From Pragia fontium DSM 5563 = ATCC 49100 (GTDB taxonomy: Bacteria; Pseudomonadota; Gammaproteobacteria; Enterobacterales; Enterobacteriaceae), in assembly GCF_900112475.1 (NCBI RefSeq), contig NZ_FOLW01000014.1, forward strand, positions 1-64,000: DNA of 64,000 nt, in the 5' to 3' direction. A program made the translations under genes and the position numbers. Below are positions 20,765 through 31,043 of the stretch, one piece after another (the first letter of the stretch is position 1; each line of letters opens with the position of its first letter). The notes beneath the pieces were generated by a model, which saw only the letters and a list, made by a program, of their open reading frames with translations, did no database searches and was not told where the DNA came from.

Positions 20765-21196
20765 GGGATATCCCAACAATGTATTGAGATGGATGAACGC
20801 TTTATTTGCGTTTTTTACGCAAAAAATAGGGGTATATAGGGTATTTTGTTAGTGCAACCGTAGACTATGGTAATAAAGCATGCTACCTTTAATCTCGCTT
20901 CATGCAATCTTATCTATTACGTAATACGTACTCGTTTTAAAATCGTAGCTTAAAAGAGCTTTGTGCAGTTTACTCATCATTTATAGACTGTAGATGCTAT
21001 GATTTTAAAACAGGTTTTAGAATGTATATCCATGCACTATTTCTAAGTTTTCTGATTATGTAGTCAGGCTTCGTCATGATACTTTTCTGATATAAAAATA
21101 GTGAATTGGATATTCTAATAATACGAGCGTGGCGTGCACCGTCAGCTATTCATCAAGACTTTTCGAGACAGACCCCAAGTTAAAGAACCCACCATT
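20765..21196 (+). other. Long rho leader region
   Basis: About 430 bp between the trxA hairpin and rho. E. coli rho has a similarly long leader where Rho represses its own synthesis and where the short ORF rhoL lies. No peptide resembling RhoL was found. The only small ORF with an ATG close to rho is 13 codons at 21022-21063 and lacks a good ribosome binding site. The region is AT-rich with no other recognisable gene. Confidence 0.5.
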
Positions 21197-22456
21197 ATGA
21201 ATCTTACCGAACTAAAAAATACGCCGGTCTCTGAGTTAATTACTCTCGGCGAAAATATGGGGCTAGAGAATCTAGCTCGTATGCGCAAGCAAGATATTAT
21301 CTTTTCAATCCTCAAACAGCATGCAAAAAGTGGAGAGGATATTTTTGGCGATGGCGTGTTGGAAATTCTACAGGATGGATTTGGTTTCCTCCGTTCTGCA
21401 GACAGTTCTTACCTCGCAGGTCCCGATGATATTTACGTCTCTCCTAGTCAAATCCGCCGCTTTAACTTACGTACTGGTGACACCATTTCTGGCAAGATTC
21501 GTCCGCCTAAAGAAGGTGAGCGTTATTTTGCACTGTTGAAAGTGAATGAAGTTAACTATGACAAGCCGGAAAATGCCCGTAATAAAATTCTGTTTGAAAA
21601 CTTAACGCCGTTACATGCCAACTCTCGTTTGCGTATGGAGCGGGGAAATGGTTCAACAGAAGACTTAACTGCGCGAGTACTGGATTTAGCCTCACCTATC
21701 GGTCGTGGCCAGCGTGGTCTGATCGTTGCGCCGCCAAAAGCCGGTAAAACCATGCTGCTGCAAAATATTGCGCAAAGTATTGCCTATAATCATCCGGATT
21801 GCGTTTTGATGGTGTTGTTAATCGATGAACGTCCGGAAGAAGTTACCGAAATGCAGCGTTTGGTTAAAGGTGAAGTGGTTGCTTCTACTTTTGATGAGCC
21901 AGCTTCTCGCCACGTTCAGGTCGCTGAGATGGTTATCGAAAAAGCTAAACGTCTGGTTGAGCATAAAAAGGACGTTATTATCCTGCTGGATTCAATAACC
22001 CGTCTGGCTCGCGCTTATAACACGGTTGTACCTGCTTCAGGTAAAGTATTGACCGGTGGTGTGGATGCTAATGCGTTACATCGTCCTAAGCGTTTCTTTG
22101 GTGCTGCACGTAATGTGGAAGAGGGCGGTAGCCTGACCATTATTGCTACTGCGCTGGTAGATACCGGTTCTAAGATGGATGAAGTTATCTACGAAGAATT
22201 TAAAGGTACCGGTAATATGGAACTGCATTTATCCCGTAAAATTGCGGAAAAGCGCGTGTTCCCAGCCATTGATTACAACCGTTCAGGTACACGTAAAGAA
22301 GAGTTGCTGACAACGTCTGAAGAATTACAAAAAATGTGGATTCTGCGCCGAATTATTCATCCTATGGGTGAAATTGACGCGATGGAGTTCCTCATTAATA
22401 AGTTAGCGATGACGAAAACCAATGATGAATTCTTCGATATGATGAAGCGTTCGTAA
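21197..22456 (+). CDS. rho: Transcription termination factor Rho
   Basis: 419 residues, exactly the E. coli length, beginning [19 protein letters not shown]. The frame is open back to 21134, but the family start is at 21197. The N-terminal Rho_N helical domain and the cold-shock-like RNA-binding domain ([12 protein letters not shown]) precede the RecA-like ATPase domain. Walker A is [11 protein letters not shown] near residue 180, Walker B is [16 protein letters not shown], and the Q and R loops follow. Rho is a hexameric RNA-dependent helicase. Confidence 0.98.
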   Translation: MNLTELKNTPVSELITLGENMGLENLARMRKQDIIFSILKQHAKSGEDIFGDGVLEILQDGFGFLRSADSSYLAGPDDIYVSPSQIRRFNLRTGDTISGKIRPPKEGERYFALLKVNEVNYDKPENARNKILFENLTPLHANSRLRMERGNGSTEDLTARVLDLASPIGRGQRGLIVAPPKAGKTMLLQNIAQSIAYNHPDCVLMVLLIDERPEEVTEMQRLVKGEVVASTFDEPASRHVQVAEMVIEKAKRLVEHKKDVIILLDSITRLARAYNTVVPASGKVLTGGVDANALHRPKRFFGAARNVEEGGSLTIIATALVDTGSKMDEVIYEEFKGTGNMELHLSRKIAEKRVFPAIDYNRSGTRKEELLTTSEELQKMWILRRIIHPMGEIDAMEFLINKLAMTKTNDEFFDMMKRS

Positions 22457-22472
22457 TAATAGATTAAATAGT

Positions 22473-22510
22473 ATGAGTATTAGGTTAATATCCTGATACT
22501 CATTAATTTT
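22473..22510 (+). terminator. Hairpin with weak T-tract between rho and wecA
   Basis: 12-bp stem ATGAGTATTAGG / CCTGATACTCAT with one G-T pair and a 7-nt loop, followed by TAATTTTATT. It is 16 bp after the rho stop and 25 bp before wecA. It probably terminates rho transcripts or attenuates read-through into the ECA operon. Confidence 0.7.
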
Positions 22511-22527
22511 ATTGAGAGCCGTTAATC

Positions 22528-23625
22528 GTGAATTTCCTCGGTATGAGTGGCGATCTTATCGTCATTTTTTTGTTTTCTCTGGTCTTCTTGCTTGTTATTC
22601 GCAAAGTAGCCCAAAGAATTGGTTTAGTTGATAAGCCTAATTATCGGAAACGTCATCAGGGACTGATTCCTTTAGTCGGTGGTATTTCTGTTTATGCCGG
22701 GATTTGTCTGTATCTTTTTCTTAACTGGAATGAGATGGAGCAACCCGGCATTTATCTTATTTGCGCTGGCGTTTTGGTTGTTGTTGGCGCTTTTGACGAT
22801 CGGTTTGATATCAGCGTTAAATTTCGGGCATCCATTCAGGCTCTTGTTGCGATAGCCATGATGTTTTTTGCCGGGCTTTATTTAAGTAGTCTGGGACATA
22901 TTTTTGGACCATGGGATTTAGTTCTTGGACCTTTTGGTTATTTGCTCACTCTGTTTGCCGTATGGGGAGCTATCAATGCTTTTAATATGGTAGATGGCAT
23001 AGATGGTTTGCTTGGCGGTTTAGCCTGCGTGACTTTCGGAGCGCTAGGGATTTTGCTGGTTTTAGATGGGCAGGCGTTTTTGGGCTACTGGTGTTTTGCT
23101 ATTATTGCCGCGATTATTCCCTATCTGTTACTCAACCTTGGGGCCTTTGGTAAACACTATAAAGTGTTTATGGGGGATGCCGGCAGCACACTTATTGGTT
23201 TTACGGTAATCTGGATCTTATTGCAAAGTACCCAAGGTGTTGGGCATCCAATGAACCCGGTGACGGCGCTGTGGGTTATTGCTATTCCTCTGATTGATAT
23301 GATTGCCATTATGTATCGTCGTTTACGTAAAGGTATGAGTCCTTTTTCTGCCGATCGGCAACATATTCATCATCTTATTATGCGGGCCGGATTCACTTCC
23401 CGTCAGGCTTTCGTTTTAATTACTTTGGCTGCCGCAATATTGGCGGCTATTGGTGTTATCGGTGAACACATTCCATTTGTCTCTGAATGGATGATGTTGG
23501 CACTATTTTTGCTTGCATTTATATTGTATGGCTACTGTATTAAACATGCCTGGCGCGTTGCTCGCTTTATTAAGCGTATCAAGCGTCGCATGCGGCGGTC
23601 ACATGATAACCAGCGTAATTCCTAA
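22528..23625 (+). CDS. wecA: Undecaprenyl-phosphate GlcNAc-1-phosphate transferase
   Basis: 365-residue multi-pass membrane enzyme with about 11 hydrophobic segments. It begins at GTG and matches the E. coli start MN-L--S-DLI-IFLF. Conserved motifs are GLVDKPNYRKRHQGLIPLVGG, DDRFDIS, NAFNMVDGIDGLLGG, VFMGDAGSTLIGF, and the cytoplasmic HIHH motif (DRQHIHHLIMRAG). It transfers GlcNAc-1-P to undecaprenyl phosphate, which starts ECA (lipid I) and often O-antigen. It is the first gene of the twelve-gene operon. Confidence 0.97.
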   Translation: MNFLGMSGDLIVIFLFSLVFLLVIRKVAQRIGLVDKPNYRKRHQGLIPLVGGISVYAGICLYLFLNWNEMEQPGIYLICAGVLVVVGAFDDRFDISVKFRASIQALVAIAMMFFAGLYLSSLGHIFGPWDLVLGPFGYLLTLFAVWGAINAFNMVDGIDGLLGGLACVTFGALGILLVLDGQAFLGYWCFAIIAAIIPYLLLNLGAFGKHYKVFMGDAGSTLIGFTVIWILLQSTQGVGHPMNPVTALWVIAIPLIDMIAIMYRRLRKGMSPFSADRQHIHHLIMRAGFTSRQAFVLITLAAAILAAIGVIGEHIPFVSEWMMLALFLLAFILYGYCIKHAWRVARFIKRIKRRMRRSHDNQRNS

Positions 23626-23646
23626 CCAGAGGCTTTTGTCTTAGAC

Positions 23647-24687
23647 ATGAAACCAGATATGCAGTCAGTTGAGAATGAATTAGATATCCGTGGTCTGTGC
23701 TATTCATTGTGGTATGGCAAATTATGGATTGTTGGTATTGCTGCTTTTTTTGCCATGGTGGCATTAGCCTATTCCTATCTTGTGAAACAGGAATGGAGTA
23801 CTACGGCGATTACCGACAAACCGACAGTGAGCATGCTCGGCGGTTATTATTCACAAGAGCAGTTTCTGCGAGGCCTTACTCGAAATAATAGTAGTAGTGG
23901 GGTAACGACTGAAACTCCGATTACTGAGGATGTGTATGGCGAGTTTATTATGCAGCTTTCCTCTTATGACTCGCGCCGCGATTTCTGGTTGCAGTCTGAT
24001 TATTATAAGCAGCGCAAGGAGGGAGAACCTCGCGCTGATGCCGTGTTACTGGATGAATTGATTAACAACATTGTATTCACTCCCAAGGATGATAAAAAAG
24101 GGATGAATGACAGTATTAAGTTGACGGCTGAAACACCAAGCGATGCTAATCAGCTTTTACGTCAATATATTAATTTTACCAACCAAAAAGCGGTATCTGG
24201 CTTGAATGAAGAGCTGGAGGGGACGTGGCTTGTGCGTAAAACAACCTTAGCTAATCAACTGAAACGTCAGGAAGAGATTGCTAATGCCGTTTATCAGCGT
24301 GAACTCAAGCGTGTTCAGCACGCCCTGAGTATTGCAGAGCAGCAAGGTATCACTCGTTCACAGACTGACGTGCCCGTCGATCAGCTACCCAACTCAGAGC
24401 TATTTTTACTTGGCAAGCCAATGCTGCAGGCTCGATATGAGACCTTACAAGCTAGCGGTCCCGACTTTGATAACGATTACGATCACGATCGTGCGGTACT
24501 TTCCTCATTGGATGATGGTGTAAAACTGGATACCCAATTTAAAACTTACCGTTATTTACGGACGCCGGAAGATCCAATTACTCGCGATAAACCTCGCAGA
24601 ATGTTTTTGTTGATTATGTGGGGTGGTATCGGTGGCTTGGTTGGTGCTGGTATTGCGTTAACCCGTAGACGTCAGAATAATAATTAA
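23647..24687 (+). CDS. wzzE: ECA polysaccharide chain length modulation protein
   Basis: 346-residue Wzz-type co-polymerase (E. coli WzzE, 348). The N-terminal transmembrane helix is near 28-48 (LWIVGIAAFFAMVALAYSYLV). A large periplasmic, partly coiled-coil domain follows, and a C-terminal transmembrane helix lies near 318-338 after the Pro-rich TPEDPITRDKPRR motif. It works with WzyE to set ECA chain length. It starts 21 bp after wecA. Confidence 0.95.
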   Translation: MKPDMQSVENELDIRGLCYSLWYGKLWIVGIAAFFAMVALAYSYLVKQEWSTTAITDKPTVSMLGGYYSQEQFLRGLTRNNSSSGVTTETPITEDVYGEFIMQLSSYDSRRDFWLQSDYYKQRKEGEPRADAVLLDELINNIVFTPKDDKKGMNDSIKLTAETPSDANQLLRQYINFTNQKAVSGLNEELEGTWLVRKTTLANQLKRQEEIANAVYQRELKRVQHALSIAEQQGITRSQTDVPVDQLPNSELFLLGKPMLQARYETLQASGPDFDNDYDHDRAVLSSLDDGVKLDTQFKTYRYLRTPEDPITRDKPRRMFLLIMWGGIGGLVGAGIALTRRRQNNN

Positions 24688-24690
24688 GGC

Positions 24691-24710
24691 CAGGTACTCT
24701 CGCGTACCTG
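24691..24710 (+). other. Intra-operon hairpin between wzzE and wecB
   Basis: 7-bp stem CAGGTAC / GTACCTG with a 6-nt loop in the 67-bp gap. No T-tract is present. It may be an mRNA processing or stability element. Confidence 0.5.
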
Positions 24711-24754
24711 AATGGCAGTTTACTGTCGTGATAATTGACTGAAGAGATAGCTTT

Positions 24755-25870
24755 GTGAAAGTGTTAACTGTGTTTGGCACACGACCTGAAGCGATTAAAA
24801 TGGCGCCGCTGGTGCATGCATTGGCGGCCGATGATTATTTCGAATCAAAAGTTTGTGTGACGGCCCAGCATCGGGAGATGCTGGATCAGGTACTGCATTT
24901 GTTCAATATAAAGCCTGACTACGATTTAGATATTATGCGTCCAGGGCAAGGGCTAACCGAAATTACCTGCCGTATATTGGAAGGGCTAAAGCCAGTATTG
25001 GAAGAGTTTAAGCCGGATGTAGTCTTGGTTCATGGTGATACCACCACCACGATGGCAACCAGTCTGGCCGCTTTTTATCAGCGCATTCCGGTAGGGCATG
25101 TTGAAGCAGGCTTGCGCACTGGCGATCTTTATTCCCCATGGCCAGAAGAGGGGAACCGGAAGTTAACTGGTCATCTGGCGATGTACCATTTTGCTCCAAC
25201 GGAAACCTCAAAACAAAATTTGTTAGCTGAAGCGATAGCCGACAAACAGATTACTGTTACCGGTAATACCGTTATTGACGCGCTGTTTTGGGTACGCGAT
25301 CGGATCCGTACTGACTCTGTACTGCGTCAGGAAATGGAACAACGTTACGCTTTCCTACAAAAAGATAAAAAAATTATTTTAGTGACCGGGCATCGACGCG
25401 AAAGTTTTGGTGATGGTTTCGAGCGTATCTGCGGTGCGCTGGCGGATATAGCTCGTACTCATCCTGATGTTCAGGTTATTTATCCGGTCCATCTTAATCC
25501 TAACGTTCGTGAACCGGTTAAGCGCATTTTAAGCCATATTGATAACGTTACCTTAATAGAACCTCAGGATTACCTACCGTTTGTCTATCTGATGGATCAC
25601 GCCTATTTGATATTAACCGATTCGGGTGGTATCCAGGAGGAGGCTCCTTCTCTTGGTAAGCCAGTCTTGGTGATGCGTAATACCACTGAACGTCCAGAGG
25701 CTTTAGCAGCCGGTACGGTGAGATTGGTTGGCACAGATGTTGCATTAATTATTAAAGAAGTGAGTCGCTTATTAACGGATGAAAACGAATATCACTTAAT
25801 GAGCAAGTCGCATAATCCTTACGGTGATGGCAAAGCCTGTCAGCGTATTCTCGATGCTTTGAAAAAATAA
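24755..25870 (+). CDS. wecB: UDP-N-acetylglucosamine 2-epimerase (non-hydrolysing)
   Basis: 371 residues (E. coli WecB, 376), starting at GTG. It has the epimerase motifs [43 protein letters not shown], and [22 protein letters not shown]. It converts UDP-GlcNAc to UDP-ManNAc, the precursor of the second ECA sugar. It is followed by wecC after 12 bp. Confidence 0.97.
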   Translation: MKVLTVFGTRPEAIKMAPLVHALAADDYFESKVCVTAQHREMLDQVLHLFNIKPDYDLDIMRPGQGLTEITCRILEGLKPVLEEFKPDVVLVHGDTTTTMATSLAAFYQRIPVGHVEAGLRTGDLYSPWPEEGNRKLTGHLAMYHFAPTETSKQNLLAEAIADKQITVTGNTVIDALFWVRDRIRTDSVLRQEMEQRYAFLQKDKKIILVTGHRRESFGDGFERICGALADIARTHPDVQVIYPVHLNPNVREPVKRILSHIDNVTLIEPQDYLPFVYLMDHAYLILTDSGGIQEEAPSLGKPVLVMRNTTERPEALAAGTVRLVGTDVALIIKEVSRLLTDENEYHLMSKSHNPYGDGKACQRILDALKK

Positions 25871-25882
25871 TCTGGTGAAGCT

Positions 25883-27145
25883 ATGAGTTTTGAAACGATT
25901 TCAGTTATTGGTCTGGGCTATATTGGTTTACCTACGGCGGCAGCATTTGCATCGTGTAGAAAACAGGTTATTGGTGTGGATGTTAATCAACATGCGGTAG
26001 ACACCATTAACCGCGGAGCGATTCACATTGTTGAACCCGATCTGGACAAAGTGGTTAAAGATGCCGTTGAGGCGGGATGTTTACGGGCTGTGACTAAGCC
26101 ATTACCCGCTGATGCGTTTCTGATAGCGGTACCGACCCCGTTTAAAGGCGATCATGAACCCGATATGGTTTATGTTGAGGCGGCGGCTAAGTCCATTGCA
26201 CCGGTGCTGAAAAAAGGCGATCTGGTGATTCTGGAATCGACTTCTCCGGTTGGTGCAACGGAACAAATGGCTGAATGGTTAGCTGCAGCTCGCCCGGATC
26301 TGACATTCCCACAGCAGGCAGGTGAGTCTGCGGACATTAATATTGCTTACTGCCCTGAGCGTGTACTGCCGGGTAAAGTGATGGTTGAACTGATTCAAAA
26401 CGACCGTGTGGTTGGTGGAATGACCCCTCGTTGTTCAGAACGTGCCAGCGCACTATATAAAATTTTCTTAAACGGTGAGTGTGTTATCACCAACTCACGC
26501 ACCGCTGAAATGTGTAAGTTAACCGAGAATAGCTTCCGTGATGTCAACATTGCATTTGCCAATGAGCTGTCGCTGATTTGTGACCATCAGGGGATCAATG
26601 TTTGGGAGTTGATTCGTTTGGCTAACCGCCATCCGCGGGTCAATATTTTGCAACCTGGTCCTGGCGTTGGTGGGCACTGTATTGCCGTTGACCCATGGTT
26701 TATTGTGGCACAAAACCCGCAGGAAGCTCGCCTGATTAAAATTGCCCGAGAAGTGAATGACGGCAAGCCTTATTGGGTGCTGGATAAAGTGAAGAGTGCT
26801 GTGGCGGACTGTCTGGCAGAGAGCGGTAAACGCGCTGCAGAAGTCAAAATCGCCTGCTTTGGTCTGGCATTTAAGCCTGATATTGATGATTTACGTGAAA
26901 GTCCGGCATTAGAAATCACACATATGATTGCCGACTGGCATGTAGGAACAACATTAGTTGTTGAACCTAATATCCATGAAGTGCCGAAAGTTTTAATGAA
27001 TAAAGCGGTGTTAGCGGATGTTTCCGATGCCCTTAACGACGCAGATATTATTGTGATGTTGGTTGACCATCGTCAGTTTAAGGTTGTGAGTCCGGAGCAG
27101 GTGAAACAGCAGTGGATTGTCGATACGAAAGGAGTATGGCGTTGA
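25883..27145 (+). CDS. wecC: UDP-N-acetyl-D-mannosamine dehydrogenase
   Basis: 420-residue UDP-sugar dehydrogenase (E. coli WecC, 420). It has an N-terminal NAD Rossmann motif ([16 protein letters not shown]), the catalytic Cys in [15 protein letters not shown] near residue 262, and a C-terminal UDP-binding domain ([17 protein letters not shown]). It oxidises UDP-ManNAc to UDP-ManNAcA. Its stop codon overlaps the TTG start of rffG. Confidence 0.97.
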   Translation: MSFETISVIGLGYIGLPTAAAFASCRKQVIGVDVNQHAVDTINRGAIHIVEPDLDKVVKDAVEAGCLRAVTKPLPADAFLIAVPTPFKGDHEPDMVYVEAAAKSIAPVLKKGDLVILESTSPVGATEQMAEWLAAARPDLTFPQQAGESADINIAYCPERVLPGKVMVELIQNDRVVGGMTPRCSERASALYKIFLNGECVITNSRTAEMCKLTENSFRDVNIAFANELSLICDHQGINVWELIRLANRHPRVNILQPGPGVGGHCIAVDPWFIVAQNPQEARLIKIAREVNDGKPYWVLDKVKSAVADCLAESGKRAAEVKIACFGLAFKPDIDDLRESPALEITHMIADWHVGTTLVVEPNIHEVPKVLMNKAVLADVSDALNDADIIVMLVDHRQFKVVSPEQVKQQWIVDTKGVWR

Positions 27146-28215
27146 GAAAAATTCTGGTTACCGGCGGCGCAGGTTTTATTGGTTCTGCGGTAGTAAGGCA
27201 TATTATTGAAGACACTAAAGATAGCGTAGTGGTCGTCGATAAGCTGACTTATGCGGGAAATCTCGATTCGTTATCTGATGTTGCGGACAATGAACGCTAC
27301 GCCTTTGAACAGGTCGATATCTGCAATCGCTCTACATTGGATGAGGTGTTTGCCAAGCATCAGCCAGATTTTGTGATGCATCTGGCCGCGGAAAGTCACG
27401 TCGATCGTTCCATTGATGGTCCGTCAGCATTTATTGAGACCAATATTATTGGTACTTATACATTGCTTGAAGCGGCCAGACATTATTGGATGGCATTGGA
27501 TACCGTGCGCAAGCAGGCATTTCGTTTTCACCATATTTCGACCGATGAGGTTTATGGCGATCTGCATGGTACTGATGATCTATTCACAGAAACCACGCCT
27601 TATGCACCAAGCAGCCCCTATTCAGCGTCTAAAGCGTCCAGCGATCATTTAGTACGTGCCTGGCTACGTACCTATGGTTTCCCGACCATTGTGACTAACT
27701 GTTCCAATAACTATGGCCCATATCACTTCCCGGAGAAGTTGATTCCATTGATGATTCTTAATGCTCTGGAAGGCAAGCCACTGCCGGTTTATGGTAATGG
27801 TGCGCAAATTCGTGATTGGTTATTTGTTGAAGATCATGCCAAGGCTCTTTATAAGGTGGTAACCGAGGGTGTTATCGGTGAAACCTATAATATTGGCGGT
27901 CATAATGAGCGCAAAAATATTGAAGTTGTGCATACCATTTGCCAACTGCTGGAAGAGTTAGCACCATCAAAACCTGCTGGCGTAGCAAAATATGAAGATT
28001 TAATTACCTATGTCACCGATCGCCCGGGACATGATATGCGTTATGCCATTGACGCTGGCAAAATAGAGCGTGAACTGGGCTGGAAACCGCAGGAAACCTT
28101 CGAGTCAGGTATGCGTAAAACCGTATCTTGGTATCTGGCAAATCAGGTTTGGTGGCAACGAGTTCTGGATGGCTCTTATGCCCGAGAGCGAATTGGGCTT
28201 AAGTCGTCACTTTAA
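27142..28215 (+). CDS. rffG: dTDP-glucose 4,6-dehydratase
   Basis: 357 residues (E. coli RffG, 355). Short-chain dehydrogenase fold with GGAGFIG near the N-terminus, the STDEVYGDL motif, and the catalytic YSASKAS (Tyr-x3-Lys). Start: an ATG at 27136 is only 1 nt from AAGGAG, while the TTG at 27142 is 7 nt from it and gives the MRKILVTGG start of the E. coli protein. TTG is therefore preferred; it overlaps the wecC stop (TTGA). It makes dTDP-4-keto-6-deoxyglucose on the way to dTDP-Fuc4NAc. Confidence 0.95.
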   Translation: MRKILVTGGAGFIGSAVVRHIIEDTKDSVVVVDKLTYAGNLDSLSDVADNERYAFEQVDICNRSTLDEVFAKHQPDFVMHLAAESHVDRSIDGPSAFIETNIIGTYTLLEAARHYWMALDTVRKQAFRFHHISTDEVYGDLHGTDDLFTETTPYAPSSPYSASKASSDHLVRAWLRTYGFPTIVTNCSNNYGPYHFPEKLIPLMILNALEGKPLPVYGNGAQIRDWLFVEDHAKALYKVVTEGVIGETYNIGGHNERKNIEVVHTICQLLEELAPSKPAGVAKYEDLITYVTDRPGHDMRYAIDAGKIERELGWKPQETFESGMRKTVSWYLANQVWWQRVLDGSYARERIGLKSSL

Positions 28216-28228
28216 TTCTGCAATAGAC

Positions 28229-28255
28229 TGGGTACTTGATGATGTCATGTACCCA
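28229..28255 (+). other. Hairpin between rffG and rffH
   Basis: Stem TGGGTAC / GTACCCA extended past one mismatch by TGA / TCA, with a 5-nt loop. A T-rich stretch (ATTATTTTTATT) begins a few bases later. It lies in the largest gap of the ECA operon (113 bp) and could be a partial terminator or attenuator. Confidence 0.55.
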
Positions 28256-28328
28256 CATTATTTTTATTAACATTAGCTTTAAGGGCGTTGGCATTTAGCC
28301 ATCACTCTTAAATAAAATGGTGAAGTCA

Positions 28329-29210
28329 ATGAAAGGCATTATTCTTGCGGGCGGTTCCGGCACGCGCTTATATCCGATAACGCGCGGTGTTTCGAAGCAA
28401 CTGCTGCCGATTTACGATAAGCCTATGATTTATTATCCGTTGTCCGTTCTTATGTTGGCGGGTATTCGCGATATTCTGATTATTTCCACCCCTGATGACC
28501 TACCGGCTTTTCAACGTTTACTGGGAACCGGTGATGAATTTGGTATTAAGTTGAGCTATGCCGCTCAACCTAGCCCTGATGGGTTAGCACAGGCTTTCCT
28601 GATTGGTGAAGAGTTCATTAACGGTGAAGCCTGTTGTTTAGTTTTGGGTGACAATATCTTTTTTGGTCAAAGCTTTAGTCCTAAGTTACGTAGCGTTGCT
28701 GCGCGTGAACAAGGGGCGACGGTGTTTGGTTATCAGGTAATGGATCCAGAGCGTTTTGGTGTGGTTGAGTTTGATCAGGATTTTAGAGCCTTATCGATTG
28801 AAGAAAAACCAACGAAGCCGAAGTCAAACTGGGCGGTTACTGGCCTCTACTTCTATGATAACCAAGTAGTGGATTTGGCAAAACAGGTTAAGCCATCCCC
28901 GCGTGGTGAGCTGGAGATTACCAGTATTAATCAGATGTATCTTGAACAGGGTACGCTGAACGTTGAGTTGCTGGGCAGGGGATTCGCTTGGTTGGATACC
29001 GGAACTCACGATAGTCTGATTGAAGCCAGCACCTTTGTACAAACGGTGGAAAAAAGACAAGGCTTTAAAGTTGCTTGTCTGGAAGAGATTGCTTGGCGTA
29101 ACGGATGGTTAGATGATGCCAGCGTATTGAAAACGGCAAACATACTGTCAAAAACCGGATACGGTAAGTATTTACAGGATTTACTGAATGTCCGCCCGCG
29201 CCAGTATTGA
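28329..29210 (+). CDS. rffH: Glucose-1-phosphate thymidylyltransferase
   Basis: 293 residues, equal to E. coli RffH. Start ATG 28329 gives [18 protein letters not shown]; an in-frame ATG at 28317 lacks a ribosome binding site and is not used in the family. The nucleotidyltransferase signature [18 protein letters not shown] (metal-binding Asp) and the sugar-binding EEKP region are present. It makes dTDP-glucose for Fuc4NAc synthesis. Its 3' end overlaps wecD by 23 bp. Confidence 0.97.
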   Translation: MKGIILAGGSGTRLYPITRGVSKQLLPIYDKPMIYYPLSVLMLAGIRDILIISTPDDLPAFQRLLGTGDEFGIKLSYAAQPSPDGLAQAFLIGEEFINGEACCLVLGDNIFFGQSFSPKLRSVAAREQGATVFGYQVMDPERFGVVEFDQDFRALSIEEKPTKPKSNWAVTGLYFYDNQVVDLAKQVKPSPRGELEITSINQMYLEQGTLNVELLGRGFAWLDTGTHDSLIEASTFVQTVEKRQGFKVACLEEIAWRNGWLDDASVLKTANILSKTGYGKYLQDLLNVRPRQY

Positions 29211-29901
29211 TTGCCTTGAGTGGGAGAGCGAGTTTTTTGCTCTCTCTACGGCTAAGCTGAGTTTTGTTGAGTCGGTAACGACGTTGCCCGATGAAGACGT
29301 GCTTGGCCAATTTCAGTTGGTTCAGGCGAAAGTACCCGCTCAGCGGTTGGATGTGGTTGATGCCTTAAGTCGAGCAGGTTTTCAACTAGTTGAAGGAGAG
29401 GTCGATTTTATTTTATCGATCGATCTTGCGATAGAAAATGCTTTAGCGCCGACGTTTTCCTGCCGGTTAGCAGCAGAAAGCGATATTCCGGCGTTACGCA
29501 ATACGGCGTTAGACGTTTTTAGTTTAAGCCGGTTTAGAGCTCCTTGGTATCAGCCTGGTGATAGCGGTCGTTTTTATGCTTTATGGGTAGAGAAGGCCGT
29601 ATTGGGCACCTTTGATCATCAATGTTTGATATTGGAAGATGAACAGGGAAACCCTCAGGGTTTTGTAACATTGCGTCATCTTGATGAACAGCAGGCACGT
29701 ATTGGTTTATTAGCCGTCTGGCCGGGATGTGGCAATAAAGGTGTGGGTCTTGAGTTGATGAAGGCAGCTAAACGCTGGTGTGCAGAACGAGGGCTAAATC
29801 GCCTTTACGTGGCAACCCAGATGGGAAATATGGCGGCTTTACGTCTTTATGTTCGTAGTGGTGCCTCAATTCATGGCACAGCATATTGGTTATACAGGTA
29901 A
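29188..29901 (+). CDS. wecD: dTDP-fucosamine acetyltransferase
   Basis: 237-residue GNAT-family acetyltransferase (E. coli WecD/RffC, 224). The start MSARASI aligns with the E. coli MPVRASI start and overlaps rffH by 23 bp. The acetyl-CoA binding region is [21 protein letters not shown], and the C-terminus is [19 protein letters not shown]. It N-acetylates dTDP-4-amino-4,6-dideoxygalactose to give dTDP-Fuc4NAc. Confidence 0.95.
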   Translation: MSARASIDCLEWESEFFALSTAKLSFVESVTTLPDEDVLGQFQLVQAKVPAQRLDVVDALSRAGFQLVEGEVDFILSIDLAIENALAPTFSCRLAAESDIPALRNTALDVFSLSRFRAPWYQPGDSGRFYALWVEKAVLGTFDHQCLILEDEQGNPQGFVTLRHLDEQQARIGLLAVWPGCGNKGVGLELMKAAKRWCAERGLNRLYVATQMGNMAALRLYVRSGASIHGTAYWLYR

Positions 29902-29911
29902 GGTGAGAAAG

Positions 29912-31042
29912 ATGATTCCGTTTAACGCTCCTCCGGTTGTAGGTACAGAACTCGAATATATGCAGGCCGCCATGAGTAGCGGTAAGTTATGTGGTGACGG
30001 TGGCTTTACTCGCCGTTGTCAGCAGTGGATGGAACAACATTTCGGCAGTCATAAAGTCCTGTTAACACCATCCTGTACCGCATCGTTGGAAATGGCCGCG
30101 TTGCTGTTGGATATCAAACCTGGCGATGAAGTGATCATGCCGAGTTTTACCTTCGTTTCCACCGCCAATGCTTTTGTTCTACGCGGTGCTAAAGCGGTGT
30201 TTGTTGATGTCCGTCCGGATACCATGAATATCGATGAGACTAAAATTGAAGCCGCCATTACCGACAAAACCAGAGCGATTGTCCCTGTTCACTATGCTGG
30301 TGTCGCGTGTGAAATGGATACCATTATGGCGCTGGCGAAGAAATATAACCTCTATGTGGTGGAAGATGCTGCTCAGGGCGTAATGTCGACTTATAAGGGT
30401 AAAGCGTTAGGCACTATTGGTCATATTGGTTGCTTTAGCTTCCACGAGACTAAAAACTACACTGCTGGCGGTGAGGGTGGAGCAACGTTAATTAACGATC
30501 CATCTCTGATTGAGCGTGCAGAAATTATTCGTGAGAAAGGGACTAACCGCAGTCAATTTTTCCGCGGTCAGGTTGATAAGTATACCTGGCGCGATATCGG
30601 CTCCAGCTATTTGATGGCAGATCTACAGGCCGCTTACCTGTGGGGCCAGCTGGAAGTTGCAGAACAGATTAATCAGCGCCGTCTGGAGCTGTGGCATAAC
30701 TATTATCAGGCGTTTAAGACACTAGCGGATAGTGGACGTATTGAGTTACCTGTTATCCCGGCTAACTGCCGTCAGAATGCGCATATGTTCTATGTTAAGT
30801 TAAAAAACGTTGAAGACCGCACTAACTTTATCAGCTATCTGAAAGAGGCTGAAATCATGGCGGTATTCCATTATATCCCGCTACATGCTTGTCCTGCTGG
30901 AGAGAAATACGGCGTTTTTCACGGTGAAGATCGCTATACCACCAAAGAAAGCGATCGTCTGGTTCGCCTACCGCTGTTTTATAACATGACGGATATTAAT
31001 CAACGCACGGTTATCAGTACTATCCTGAGCTATTTCGCCTGA
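29912..31042 (+). CDS. wecE: dTDP-4-amino-4,6-dideoxygalactose transaminase
   Basis: 376 residues, the E. coli length, of the DegT/DnrJ/EryC1/StrS PLP aminotransferase family. The PLP lysine lies in SFHETKNYTAGGEGGA near residue 180, and VEDAAQG carries the PLP-contacting Asp. The frame is open back to 29849, but AAGGTGAG lies just before ATG 29912, which gives MIPFNAPPVVG. It converts dTDP-4-keto-6-deoxyglucose to the 4-amino sugar. Confidence 0.97.
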   Translation: MIPFNAPPVVGTELEYMQAAMSSGKLCGDGGFTRRCQQWMEQHFGSHKVLLTPSCTASLEMAALLLDIKPGDEVIMPSFTFVSTANAFVLRGAKAVFVDVRPDTMNIDETKIEAAITDKTRAIVPVHYAGVACEMDTIMALAKKYNLYVVEDAAQGVMSTYKGKALGTIGHIGCFSFHETKNYTAGGEGGATLINDPSLIERAEIIREKGTNRSQFFRGQVDKYTWRDIGSSYLMADLQAAYLWGQLEVAEQINQRRLELWHNYYQAFKTLADSGRIELPVIPANCRQNAHMFYVKLKNVEDRTNFISYLKEAEIMAVFHYIPLHACPAGEKYGVFHGEDRYTTKESDRLVRLPLFYNMTDINQRTVISTILSYFA

Positions 31043-31043
31043 T

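Noticed and set aside
21022-21063. 13-codon ORF as a rhoL equivalent
   Set aside because: No good ribosome binding site and no resemblance to E. coli RhoL.
21134-21196. 21-codon N-terminal extension of Rho
   Set aside because: The 419-residue start at 21197 matches the family exactly; the extension is only an open frame from a GTG.
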